Assembly (NCBI GenBank): GCA_002431635.1
Contig: DJGH01000041.1
Location: 1 to 12,544 of the forward strand
From: Petrotoga sp. UBA5851
GTDB taxonomy: Bacteria > Thermotogota > Thermotogae > Petrotogales > Petrotogaceae
DNA: 12,544 nt
Direction: 5' to 3'
Below, in pieces: positions 1-6,351 of the stretch. A program made the translations under genes and the position numbers. The notes beneath the pieces are model-generated. The model was not told where the DNA came from and did not search any database. It worked only from the letters and a program-made list of their open reading frames with translations. Position 1 is the stretch's first letter, and each line of letters opens with the position of its first letter.

Positions 1-1048
1 ATTTTCTTAAAACATCATAAACCTTATCTGGAGTGTACTCTCCTATCCAATCGTTTATATCTCTTTTCCCTATTATCTTTGTACTTATTCTCTGTTCATA
101 GGCTATAACTTTTGTTTTTTCTTCTAGAATATTATCTAGCTCTTCCAAAATTTTAACTTCTTTGTGTGTCTTAAGAAAATCTGCTATACTTTTCTCGGGA
201 ACGGGGTTAACCATGCCAATCTTTAGTATATCCACCTTGGAGTTTGATTTTTGAAGTACATCCATAAGAGAAAGGTAGGTTAGACCAAAAGTTATTATAC
301 CTCTTTCTGAACTGTTCATTATATTTTTATTGAATGTAAGTTCATCAGATATTTTTTTCACTTTTTCAAATTTTTCAAGTGCTCTTATTTTCTTGGGAAA
401 AACAGTCTCAGTTATTGGAATATATGAAAGGTCATACGAATGAAAGCCTATTTCTTCCTTTATTATCGAAGGATTGTACAGTCCAAAAGAGACTTTTTCC
501 TTTTGATGGCAGACGTGGGTTGTAAGTCTTAGAATTACAGGCATTTTTAACTTTCTTGAAAGTTCGGCTGCTTTTAAATACATTTCATACGTTTCCTGAA
601 CCGATGAAGGTTCAAAAACAGGAATATATGAAAGCATCGCATAATGTCTGTTATCCTGTTCGTTCTGTGATGAATTGGCGCCAGGATCATCTCCCAAAAG
701 AATTACCATTCCGCCTCTCAACTCTAAAAGAGAAAGCTGTACAAAAGAGTCCGACGCAACATTCAACCCAACACTTTTAAAAAATACGCACGAGAGCACT
801 CCTTTTATACTTGCTCCGAAAGCCACCTCTAAAGCAACTTTTTCATTTACGGAAAATTCAAAATAAAATGGTCTGTTCTCCCTGGGAATATCAGCAATTG
901 TCTGAGCTATTTCCGGGGTCGGAGAGCCCGGATATGAAGTAACCACTTTAGTGCCAGTCTCTATAAATGCTCTTACAACTGCCGAATTACCCATCATTAT
1001 TTCACTAAATGGCTCTTTTGAAAGCATTAATGATCCAATATCTTTCAT
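1..1048 (-). CDS. iorA: Indolepyruvate:ferredoxin oxidoreductase, alpha subunit (N-terminal 349 codons; cut by window edge)
   Basis: The enzyme oxidatively decarboxylates arylpyruvates from aromatic amino acid transamination to acyl-CoA, passing electrons to ferredoxin; it is cytoplasmic, oxygen-sensitive and pairs with IorB. What is seen: an open frame from ATG at 1048 running off the left end. It carries the family signatures GNSAVVRAFIETG (20-32), SYPGSPTPEI (38-47), SVNEKVALE with the probable thiamine-contacting Glu69 (66-74), VGLNVASD (93-100) and SSQNEQDNRHYA (126-137). GGAGG at 1055-1059, 6 nt upstream, supports the start. The family is usually about 580-600 residues, so the C-terminal thiamine-binding and two-[4Fe-4S] part lies outside. 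Oddity: the usual His of the KHVG and HSSQ motifs reads Ser92 and Asn125 here, judged from memory of the family. It is divergent from the next gene. A paralogous 2-oxoacid oxidoreductase is the main alternative. Confidence 0.93.
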   Translation of the reverse strand, partial: MKDIGSLMLSKEPFSEIMMGNSAVVRAFIETGTKVVTSYPGSPTPEIAQTIADIPRENRPFYFEFSVNEKVALEVAFGASIKGVLSCVFFKSVGLNVASDSFVQLSLLELRGGMVILLGDDPGANSSQNEQDNRHYAMLSYIPVFEPSSVQETYEMYLKAAELSRKLKMPVILRLTTHVCHQKEKVSFGLYNPSIIKEEIGFHSYDLSYIPITETVFPKKIRALEKFEKVKKISDELTFNKNIMNSSERGIITFGLTYLSLMDVLQKSNSKVDILKIGMVNPVPEKSIADFLKTHKEVKILEELDNILEEKTKVIAYEQRISTKIIGKRDINDWIGEYTPDKVYDVLRK

Positions 1049-1092
1049 ACTCCACCTCCGAATATTAAACTTCCAAATCAATTATCACTTTT

Positions 1093-1101
1093 ATTATAAC
1101 A
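1093..1101 (-). promoter_or_regulatory. Extended -10 promoter for iorA
   Basis: Read on the minus strand this is TGTTATAAT, a consensus -10 hexamer with the TGn extension. The -35 position 17 nt away reads TTTAAA, a weak match. Transcription would start near 1086, giving a leader of about 38 nt that includes the ribosome binding site at 1055-1059. No operator is evident. Confidence 0.5.
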
Positions 1102-1104
1102 TTT

Positions 1105-1133
1105 TTTACATTTGTTTTAAAATATGCTACAAT
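1105..1133 (+). promoter_or_regulatory. Promoter for the ankyrin/FGE-like gene
   Basis: TTTACA (1105-1110), a 17-nt spacer and TACAAT (1128-1133) with a TGC extension at 1125-1127 form a good sigma-70 promoter. The predicted start is near 1140, about 24 nt before the ATG. It lies back-to-back with the iorA promoter, and the two polymerase footprints overlap. Confidence 0.6.
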
Positions 1134-1163
1134 TAAAAAAATACTGCTATTCCGGAGGAAAAA

Positions 1164-2480
1164 ATGGGAAAAAGAACAGTTCTTATCTTATACCTTCTTT
1201 TCTGCATATGTATCTTTTCCACAAATAACGAAAGGTTATTCGGCCTGCTCTATAAAAAAATTTCAATTCTAGAATTTAAGATTTTTATGATTGAACCCAT
1301 CAATGTTAATATAAAAAATATGTTTGGATGGACACCATTAATGATTACATCTGGATTTTACAGCGATCCTGATTTCTGTGATGTTTTGCTAAAAAATGGC
1401 GCCCGTGTCAATGAAAGAGATTTAAACGGCTGGACTCCTGTCTTTTTTTCCTGTGCTTTTAATGAAAATTATATGGTTACAGATCTTTTAATACGTAAAA
1501 AAGCTGATATAAATATTCAAGATATTTACGGAAATTCACCGATATTTTATGCCGTTCAGAACAACAGATACGATACAGTTAATCTACTTATTCAAAGCTC
1601 AGCCCAACTCAATTTTTCAAATTTTGAAGGAAGTACTCTTCTTGATATCTGTTATGAAAAAAATATCGAACCGGAAATGAAAAAACTTCTTATTTCAGCC
1701 GGTGCCAGAAAAAGCATTTTAGATCCTGGAAATATGATAAAAGTACAAGGAGCTTCTTTTGAAATGGGAGATGTTTCAAAACTATCTTATTCTGATGAAA
1801 AACCTCTGAGAAAAATACTTCTCTCCTCTTTTCTGATTGGAAAGTATGAGATAACTTTTATGGAATATGATCTTTTTTGTTCTGACACACAACGTGAAAA
1901 ACCTTCTGATAATGGCTGGGGAAGAGGATTGCGACCTGTAATGAATATCTCATGGTTTGATGCCGCTACTTACTGTAACTGGCTTAGTAAAAAAAACCAT
2001 TTAAAACCTGCTTACGATGAATCTGGAAACCTTCTGGACAGATATGGTAAAAAGACTTCAGATCCTTCGGCTGTTGAAGGATTCAGATTGCCAACCGAAG
2101 CAGAATGGGAGTACTGTGCTAAATTCAGTTCCTCAAAAACAACAAATGTTTTTTCTTCCTCAAACAGTTTAGATGAAGTCGGCTGGCATGAAGGAAACTC
2201 TATGCTTAAGAGCCAATCTGTCGGACTTAAAAATCCTAATAATCTGGGAATTCATGATATGAGTGGAAACGTTATGGAATGGTGTTCTGATTTTTATGCA
2301 CCTTATTCAGGAAACAACCTTAAAAATCCTATTCAGACAAACGGAAAAAGAAAATTGGTACGGGGAGGAAGCTATAACTATCTTTCTTCACTTTGCAGAA
2401 ACAGTAAGAGAATGTCCTTTGATCCTGAGTTTAAATCCGGTTATCTCGGTTTTAGAGTAGTACGCTCTATTCTGCCATAA
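1164..2480 (+). CDS. Exported ankyrin-repeat protein with C-terminal FGE-sulfatase (SUMF1-like) domain
   Basis: A 438-residue protein. Residues 1-19 are a basic then hydrophobic export signal or membrane anchor with no proper lipobox, so the rest is probably extracytoplasmic. Residues about 50-182 hold roughly four degenerate ankyrin repeats, recognised from GWTPLM (55-60), NGWTPVFFS (88-96), YGNSPIFYAV (122-131) and recurrent LLI..GA ends. Residues about 191-436 are an FGE-sulfatase domain: MIKVQGASFEMGD (191-203), RPVMNISWFDAATYCNWLS (257-275), RLPTEAEWEYCA (308-319), GIHDMSGNVMEWCSDFY (362-378), RGGSY (400-404) and GFRVVRS (429-435). The catalytic copper-binding cysteine pair of true FGE is incomplete: by hand alignment the first position is Tyr406 and the second Cys411. 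A structural, binding or other FGE-fold role is therefore more likely than sulfatase activation. GGAGG at 1154-1158, 5 nt from the ATG, fixes the start. No terminator follows; the next promoter begins 6 nt after the stop. Confidence 0.88.
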   Translation: MGKRTVLILYLLFCICIFSTNNERLFGLLYKKISILEFKIFMIEPINVNIKNMFGWTPLMITSGFYSDPDFCDVLLKNGARVNERDLNGWTPVFFSCAFNENYMVTDLLIRKKADINIQDIYGNSPIFYAVQNNRYDTVNLLIQSSAQLNFSNFEGSTLLDICYEKNIEPEMKKLLISAGARKSILDPGNMIKVQGASFEMGDVSKLSYSDEKPLRKILLSSFLIGKYEITFMEYDLFCSDTQREKPSDNGWGRGLRPVMNISWFDAATYCNWLSKKNHLKPAYDESGNLLDRYGKKTSDPSAVEGFRLPTEAEWEYCAKFSSSKTTNVFSSSNSLDEVGWHEGNSMLKSQSVGLKNPNNLGIHDMSGNVMEWCSDFYAPYSGNNLKNPIQTNGKRKLVRGGSYNYLSSLCRNSKRMSFDPEFKSGYLGFRVVRSILP

Positions 2481-2486
2481 AACAAC

Positions 2487-2515
2487 TTGACATAAGATAT
2501 TTAAATTAATATAAT
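2487..2515 (+). promoter_or_regulatory. Perfect-consensus sigma-70 promoter of the ECF-S/PfkB/lipoprotein operon
   Basis: TTGACA (2487-2492), exactly 17 nt, then TATAAT (2510-2515). The predicted start near 2521 leaves a leader of about 60 nt, ending in AGGAGGA at 2572-2578. A second TATAAT at 2536-2541 has no properly spaced -35. I see no riboswitch fold in this short leader. A full-consensus promoter suggests strong expression or control by a repressor. Confidence 0.8.
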
Positions 2516-2582
2516 TGAACTGCATTTTCTACGAGTATAATCATTTAAAGCTCTTTTATTTAGAACTTATCAGGAGGAACTG

Positions 2583-3110
2583 ATGACTAAAAAAATAAGC
2601 ATAAAAAGGATTACACGTGCTCCTATATGGATTGCAGCAGGTGTGGCGTTCTTTACATTCTTTCTTCATGGAATGGGAAATCCGAAAATTGGCCAGATGT
2701 TTCTTCCCATGCATTTTGTGGCTCTACTTGCTGGATTAGTGGATGGTCCGGCAATAGGATTTATGGCTGGGTTTCTTATGCCATTGCTCAGTACACTTAT
2801 ATCAGGCCTTCCCTCTTTCCCTATGTTCCTATTTATGATGACAGAGATAAGCTTGTATGGACTTTTTTCAGGCTTGCTTAGGAAAACCAATATTTTTTTA
2901 AATCTATCAATTTCTATACTGGTCGGCAGATTTGCATATGCCCTTGCTTACTATGTTTTAGGCACTGTTTTATCGATAAAAATGACTCCTGTATTAAGTC
3001 TTCTTTTGTCGTTTCTTACTGGTCTGCCGGGAATTACAATTCAGCTTATTTTCATTCCGTTGATATACTTTAAATTTCTTAAGATATCAGCATCTCAGAA
3101 GGAGAATTAA
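2583..3110 (+). CDS. ECF-type transporter substrate-binding (S) component, substrate unknown
   Basis: A 175-residue, very hydrophobic protein with about six membrane segments (roughly 14-30, 38-54, 56-75, 80-99, 106-130, 135-165). The pattern GQMFLPMHFVALLAG (37-51), GPAIGFMAGFLMPLLS (55-70), TEISLYGLFSGLL (87-99) and TGLPGITIQL (146-155) is that of the PF12822-like S components. These bind vitamins, nucleobases or related micronutrients in the membrane and work with a shared energy module (EcfA, EcfA', EcfT), which is not in this window. The length is normal for an S component. AGGAGGA lies 4 nt upstream of the ATG. The kinase gene starts one base after this stop codon, so the two are probably translationally coupled. 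The idea that the kinase traps what this protein imports is inference. Substrate cannot be read from the sequence. Confidence 0.82.
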   Translation: MTKKISIKRITRAPIWIAAGVAFFTFFLHGMGNPKIGQMFLPMHFVALLAGLVDGPAIGFMAGFLMPLLSTLISGLPSFPMFLFMMTEISLYGLFSGLLRKTNIFLNLSISILVGRFAYALAYYVLGTVLSIKMTPVLSLLLSFLTGLPGITIQLIFIPLIYFKFLKISASQKEN

Positions 3111-3114
3111 TTTG
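3099..3114 (+). promoter_or_regulatory. Ribosome binding site deciding a TTG start
   Basis: AAGGAG at 3099-3104 lies within the last codons of the ECF-S gene. It is 7 nt from TTG at 3112-3114, the only start codon properly spaced from it. The gap between the stop and this TTG is one base. Confidence 0.7.
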
Positions 3115-3858
3115 AACTTGCATTTTTTCGGCGGTGTATTCAGAGATACTCTCATTTATACAAATGAAACCCATAATTCTGAAGTATATGATTTATTCGG
3201 GGGATCAGCTTTCAATATGGCATCTATCGCCGTGAATTTCTTTGACAATGTATTTCTTCATTCTTCAATAGGCACTGACTGGTCTGTCTCTTTCAAAAAA
3301 GAAAACCAAAGAATACGAACGGATTTTTTAACAGTTTCAGAAAGACTTAAAACCGCAAGATTCATATCTGTCAATAATGAGGTATTGGCTGTTGAAAGGA
3401 AAATTCTTGATCAGCATATTATCGACAGGCTTTTCAATATTGATTTTGAAAGTGATGTGGCAATCTTAACCACAGAACTTTGTAAAAAGTCTATTCAGAC
3501 TGTGCTTTCGAAAAAGTGGTTCAAACTTTTTATTGATGCAGGTCCAAGACCATATTTGATAGATGCCAAAGATACTGAAAATGCTTTTGTGCTTGGAAAC
3601 AGAAAGGAAGCCACAGTAGTCAGATGTGACATTATAAAATGTGGTCATAACGGGGCTATTTATAAGGATTTAATTTTCCCTTCTGATGATATAATCTATA
3701 AGTACCCTATAGGCTGCGGCGATGTCTTTGATGCCATTTTTATCTGTAGCATACTTAAAGGTATTTCATACGATCAGGCTGTACGTAATGCAATAAAAAT
3801 TGCTTCAGTTTGTTCGTCAATTCCTGAAAAAAACAAGCTTCTACCGGCTATCTTATAA
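3112..3858 (+). CDS. Short PfkB/ribokinase-family sugar or nucleoside kinase
   Basis: Probably an ATP-dependent kinase for a sugar, nucleoside or vitamin-like alcohol. Family marks, all visible: FGGSAFNMA (29-37), the GG...N substrate region; the NxxE motif N163-R-K-E166, which places Mg and phosphate; IIKCGHNGAIYKD (174-186), equivalent to the usual T.G..G strand; and IGCGDVFDAIF (200-210), the variant of the DTGAGDAF anion hole with catalytic base Asp204. The position normally Asp-Thr ahead of GAGD is Tyr198-Pro199-Ile200. At 248 residues it is shorter than the usual 290-330. The N-terminal half (about 45-110) looks compacted, suggesting a reduced or missing lid. It starts at TTG, supported by AAGGAG 7 nt upstream. 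It sits between an ECF S component and a lipoprotein in one operon, so its substrate is probably what the S component imports (inference). Confidence 0.82.
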   Translation: MNLHFFGGVFRDTLIYTNETHNSEVYDLFGGSAFNMASIAVNFFDNVFLHSSIGTDWSVSFKKENQRIRTDFLTVSERLKTARFISVNNEVLAVERKILDQHIIDRLFNIDFESDVAILTTELCKKSIQTVLSKKWFKLFIDAGPRPYLIDAKDTENAFVLGNRKEATVVRCDIIKCGHNGAIYKDLIFPSDDIIYKYPIGCGDVFDAIFICSILKGISYDQAVRNAIKIASVCSSIPEKNKLLPAIL

Positions 3859-3874
3859 AAGGAGGTTTTTCGTG
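3857..3874 (+). promoter_or_regulatory. Ribosome binding site deciding a GTG start
   Basis: AAAAGGAGGT at 3857-3866 overlaps the TAA of the kinase gene and is 6 nt (from GGAGG) upstream of GTG at 3872. An in-frame ATG at 3800 lies inside the kinase gene, has no comparable site, and would bury the lipoprotein signal peptide. Confidence 0.85.
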
Positions 3875-4249
3875 AAAAAATATTTTTTCTTATCAGTTTC
3901 TCTGTTTTTAACATCCATATTCATGATCTCCTGTTCTGGTTCTTTTTCATACAGCGGTTCCTTTCTTGACGGAAGAACTGGCATGCAGGCGGAACTCTCA
4001 GGCAACATCAACAAATCTTATACCTATGAGTTAAAAGCATCCTCAAAGCTTGAAATATCTATTACTGCTTCAGGAAGATTAAAAGTCCAGATATATGATC
4101 CCAATGAAAAGCTTGTGTATGAGAAAACTGTAACTGATGAAAATATATCTGAAATAGTTGATACACTTGCAAACGACGGCAAATATACTTTTCATTTTAC
4201 TTCTTCGGAGCTTTCCAGTGCATCTGTAAAGTGTGAGTTTGTAAGATAA
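3872..4249 (+). CDS. Small putative lipoprotein of the ECF-S/PfkB operon
   Basis: A 125-residue protein, family not recognised. The N-terminus has two lysines, a hydrophobic stretch (4-19) and a lipobox-like MISC with Cys21, so it is likely cleaved by signal peptidase II and lipid-anchored outside the cytoplasmic membrane. The mature part begins Ser/Gly-rich (SGSFSYSGS). It then shows alternating polar and hydrophobic stretches typical of beta strands, for example SYTYELKASSKLEISITASG (51-70) and LKVQIYDPNEKLVYEKTV (72-89). This could be a small beta-sandwich like those of bacterial pre-peptidase or C2-like domains; that fold guess is weak. GTG start as argued from the ribosome binding site. 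The operon position after transporter and kinase suggests a surface role linked to the same substrate, but nothing in the protein proves it. No hairpin terminator follows. Confidence 0.75.
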   Translation: MKKYFFLSVSLFLTSIFMISCSGSFSYSGSFLDGRTGMQAELSGNINKSYTYELKASSKLEISITASGRLKVQIYDPNEKLVYEKTVTDENISEIVDTLANDGKYTFHFTSSELSSASVKCEFVR

Positions 4250-4309
4250 TCATAATAATAGAGCAGCTAACTGTAATTTTTAAAAACATAAAATTTAACT
4301 GTCAAAAAG

Positions 4310-4346
4310 TATAATTCCCTCGTGCTTTAAGCAGGAGGGAATTATA
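4310..4346. repeat. 12-bp perfect inverted repeat over the promoter/RBS of the YkgJ-type gene
   Basis: TATAATTCCCTC (4310-4321) pairs perfectly with GAGGGAATTATA (4335-4346). The 13-nt loop contains an inner TGCT/AGCA pairing. The left arm starts with a -10-like TATAAT that has no convincing -35. The right arm contains most of the AGGAGGG (4333-4339) that serves the gene starting at 4351. It could be an operator, an RNA hairpin that hides the ribosome binding site, or a terminator for minus-strand transcripts: on that strand the stem is followed by CTTTTTGACA. Which one applies cannot be settled from sequence. Confidence 0.8.
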
Positions 4347-4350
4347 TATT

Positions 4351-5010
4351 ATGCTTGATAAAGAGTATATCGAACAGTTCAATGGAGTAAAAGAACTGCT
4401 GAAGGTTTTTGACGAGTTGGACAGGCACATCGCTATTTACAGTTCAAAGGCTGGTTATACATGCTTAAAAAACTGTTCTAACTGCTGTAATAGAGCTTCT
4501 TATCACATAGAAACCTCTGTTTTTGAGATGATCCCCGCAGCTTTATACCTATGGCAGAACGGTTACTCTGAGGAGTTCATCCTAAAGCTTAACAGTATGG
4601 ACGATTCAAAGCCGTGTATCTTTTATACTCCCGACTTCCTTAAAAAAAACATAGAAGGCGGATGCGGGCTTTATAATTACAGAGGCTTAATCTGCAGAGT
4701 ATTCAACTTTTCAGCTATACATTCAAAAGACGGGACTCTTTTGCCCGTTATGTGCAAATACCTGAAACAATCTGAATCTGACATTGAAGAAACTGTCATG
4801 GAAAAGATTAAAAACGGTCTTGACATTCCAGTAAGTGTCAACTACCATGATCAGATCCTTTATCTTAATTACTCTCTGGCTTTGGAGAAATTCGGAATAA
4901 ACGAATCACTTAAAAGGGCACTTGAGTATGTATCTTTCAGGCTATCGATGCTAGGTTACACACCTAATCCCGACTCTCCTCCCAACAGTCCGCCGGTAAA
5001 TGCTGCCTGA
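4351..5010 (+). CDS. YkgJ-type cysteine-cluster (putative metal-binding) protein
   Basis: A 219-residue soluble protein. The family pattern is clear: C38-x3-C42-x2-C45-C46 near the N-terminus, then KPCIFY (Cys89), GGCGLYNYRGLICRVF (Cys105, Cys115) and MCKY (Cys135). That makes eight cysteines likely to hold zinc or an iron-sulfur cluster. The biochemical role of YkgJ-like (UPF0153, CxxxCxxCC) proteins is not established, and I do not assign one. The C-terminus (204-219) is a short Pro/Ser/Asn-rich tail unlike the rest. The start ATG is 12 nt from the centre of a strong GGAGG, a long spacing, and that site lies in the 4310-4346 inverted repeat, so translation may be controlled. The stop codon directly abuts the stop of the convergent VanZ-RDD gene. 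The gap from the upstream lipoprotein gene is about 100 nt, so it may be a separate unit. Confidence 0.82.
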   Translation: MLDKEYIEQFNGVKELLKVFDELDRHIAIYSSKAGYTCLKNCSNCCNRASYHIETSVFEMIPAALYLWQNGYSEEFILKLNSMDDSKPCIFYTPDFLKKNIEGGCGLYNYRGLICRVFNFSAIHSKDGTLLPVMCKYLKQSESDIEETVMEKIKNGLDIPVSVNYHDQILYLNYSLALEKFGINESLKRALEYVSFRLSMLGYTPNPDSPPNSPPVNAA

Positions 5011-6105
5011 TCATTTTTTGTAATCAATTACGTTACGCGTATGGCTTGTTTTTTCATAAAAAAGAAGCTTGTCTTTTTTTAATGCCTGCACAATGATATT
5101 TATAATTAGGAAAAGATTATAAATCAAACTGCAAAATATCAGAAAAAAAGATATAAGAGGATCATTATTTTCTTTTATCATCAAAGATAAAATGTAATCT
5201 ATCCCAAAGAAAAAAAGATATAGAAGACCATATCTTTCGAAAACTTCTTCAAAAGAAAGCCTTGCCCTTGCTCCCTTTACTCTGATCTTTACTAATGACT
5301 TTCCTACGGTTTTACCGTTTGTCAGGTAAACAAAAACTATAAAATATAAAAAAACAGTCAATACAAAAAAGAAAAAGTTCCCGGAAAAACCAAGCGCTGA
5401 GGTAATCAACATAATCAAAAGCCAGTCTATACTAGCTGCCACCCACTTTCTTATAAAAGAAACCTGCATTTTTTTAAGATCAATATTTTCATCTATCTTC
5501 CCCATATCCGGAAGAAAATATGAAAAAACAGGCGATATGATCCAACCCAAAACTCCTCCCAAGGTATTTAAAAAAAGGTCATCCACATCAAAGAGCCTGT
5601 AAGGAGTTTTGTAAATTCCATAAAGTCCGGTCAGTTGGGTAATCTCAAAAAAAAGAGAAACTCCAAAGGCTAACAGAACTGCTTTTAAAAAGGGCTTTTT
5701 AAAATAATAGCCTAAGTATACTCCCAGCGGAAATAGAAGAATACCGTTAAAAAATGCCTGCAGAAATGATCTCTGCGTCAGCACTCCAAGATATGTTTCT
5801 GGCTTAGAAAAAATTATCCCAGACTCCTTTATAATATCTCTAACAAAGTTAAACGGTACTATCTGATAGTACCTAACATCAGCCGAATGGGTGAGAGGCA
5901 TATCCGAAAGCTTAGGCAGAGGAAGTATTATAAGGTAATATGCTGTGATAAAATAAAGGACAAAAGAATAAAATCCCAGTATTCTTAGCTTGTTTATATA
6001 CCGGTGCTTTCTGTACTGATACAGCATAAACGGGATTGTAAGGAAAAAAGCATATACAGGAAACGTGAGAACAGCTGTTTTTATAGGATATACATAACTC
6101 TCCAT
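5011..6105 (-). CDS. VanZ-RDD fusion integral membrane protein
   Basis: A 364-residue polytopic membrane protein with two domains. Residues about 10-195 are VanZ-like: four or five hydrophobic segments with FFNGILLFPLGVYLGY (118-133), FFEITQLTG (152-160) and RLFDVDDLFLNTLGG (170-184). This is the conserved E..Q and F-D-x-D-D-x-x-x-N signature of the family named for VanZ of teicoplanin resistance. Residues about 215-362 are an RDD domain, with RKWVAASIDWLLI (219-231), TNGKTVGKSLVKIRV (262-276) and the terminal KTSHTRNV (352-359). VanZ-RDD fusions are known in other bacteria but their function is unclear; a cell-envelope role is inference, and antibiotic resistance should not be assumed. The start ATG follows an AGGAGAAGGTG site (6110-6120) that overlaps the stop codon of the upstream small gene, so the two form an operon. 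Confidence 0.87.
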   Translation of the reverse strand: MESYVYPIKTAVLTFPVYAFFLTIPFMLYQYRKHRYINKLRILGFYSFVLYFITAYYLIILPLPKLSDMPLTHSADVRYYQIVPFNFVRDIIKESGIIFSKPETYLGVLTQRSFLQAFFNGILLFPLGVYLGYYFKKPFLKAVLLAFGVSLFFEITQLTGLYGIYKTPYRLFDVDDLFLNTLGGVLGWIISPVFSYFLPDMGKIDENIDLKKMQVSFIRKWVAASIDWLLIMLITSALGFSGNFFFFVLTVFLYFIVFVYLTNGKTVGKSLVKIRVKGARARLSFEEVFERYGLLYLFFFGIDYILSLMIKENNDPLISFFLIFCSLIYNLFLIINIIVQALKKDKLLFYEKTSHTRNVIDYKK

Positions 6106-6118
6106 AATTCACCTTCTC

Positions 6119-6346
6119 CTATATTTTCTTTGCAAAATAAGCAAAAAAATATGAAAGAAGAACCAGTAATATACATATTCCTATCCACAGGAAACCTTTT
6201 TTATCATATTTTTTTATTTTATCTGCATCCTTTTCTATGCCTTTTTTTGCTTCTTTTGCAGAACGTGAGAAAAAGTACCATGATCCCAGAATAAATAACA
6301 TCGACCCTATAAAAAGCAGGTTTGAAATAAGTTCCATAACAAGCAT
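6119..6346 (-). CDS. Small two-helix membrane protein, unknown function
   Basis: A 75-residue protein I do not recognise. Two hydrophobic helices (about 5-23 and 51-69) flank a charged, Lys-rich linker (about 28-50, SAKEAKKGIEKDADKIKKYD), and the C-terminus is AKKI. By the positive-inside rule both ends may differ in side, with the basic linker probably cytoplasmic. The start is ATG at 6346, because GAGGTGG (6352-6358) is 5 nt upstream of it; an in-frame GTG at 6355 lies inside that ribosome binding site and is rejected. The stop codon is 13 nt before the VanZ-RDD start and overlaps its ribosome binding site. That predicts coupled expression and perhaps a physical partnership (inference). It is divergent from dnaB. 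Confidence 0.72.
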   Translation of the reverse strand: MLVMELISNLLFIGSMLFILGSWYFFSRSAKEAKKGIEKDADKIKKYDKKGFLWIGICILLVLLSYFFAYFAKKI

Positions 6347-6351
6347 AGATT

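Noticed and set aside
556..1136. Several short plus-strand open frames
   Set aside because: They lie antisense to iorA, which has clear family motifs, and they have no proper ribosome binding sites or recognisable proteins.
2516..2582. A riboswitch (preQ1, thiamine or other vitamin type) ahead of the ECF operon
   Set aside because: The leader is only about 60 nt and shows none of the conserved sequence blocks I know; the pairing AAGCTCT/AGAACTT has a mismatch and is too weak to count.
3800..3871. Upstream in-frame ATG for the lipoprotein at 3800
   Set aside because: It lies in the kinase gene, lacks a ribosome binding site and would place 24 residues before the signal peptide; GTG 3872 has a strong site.
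4268..4302. Direct repeat TAACTGT at 4268-4274 and 4296-4302
   Set aside because: Seven bases repeated once in AT-rich intergenic DNA is easily chance, and no symmetry or promoter link supports it.
5011..6105. Glycopeptide (teicoplanin) resistance role for the VanZ-like domain
   Set aside because: No van ligase or dehydrogenase genes are present and VanZ-like domains are widespread in genomes without resistance; the RDD fusion is a different protein.
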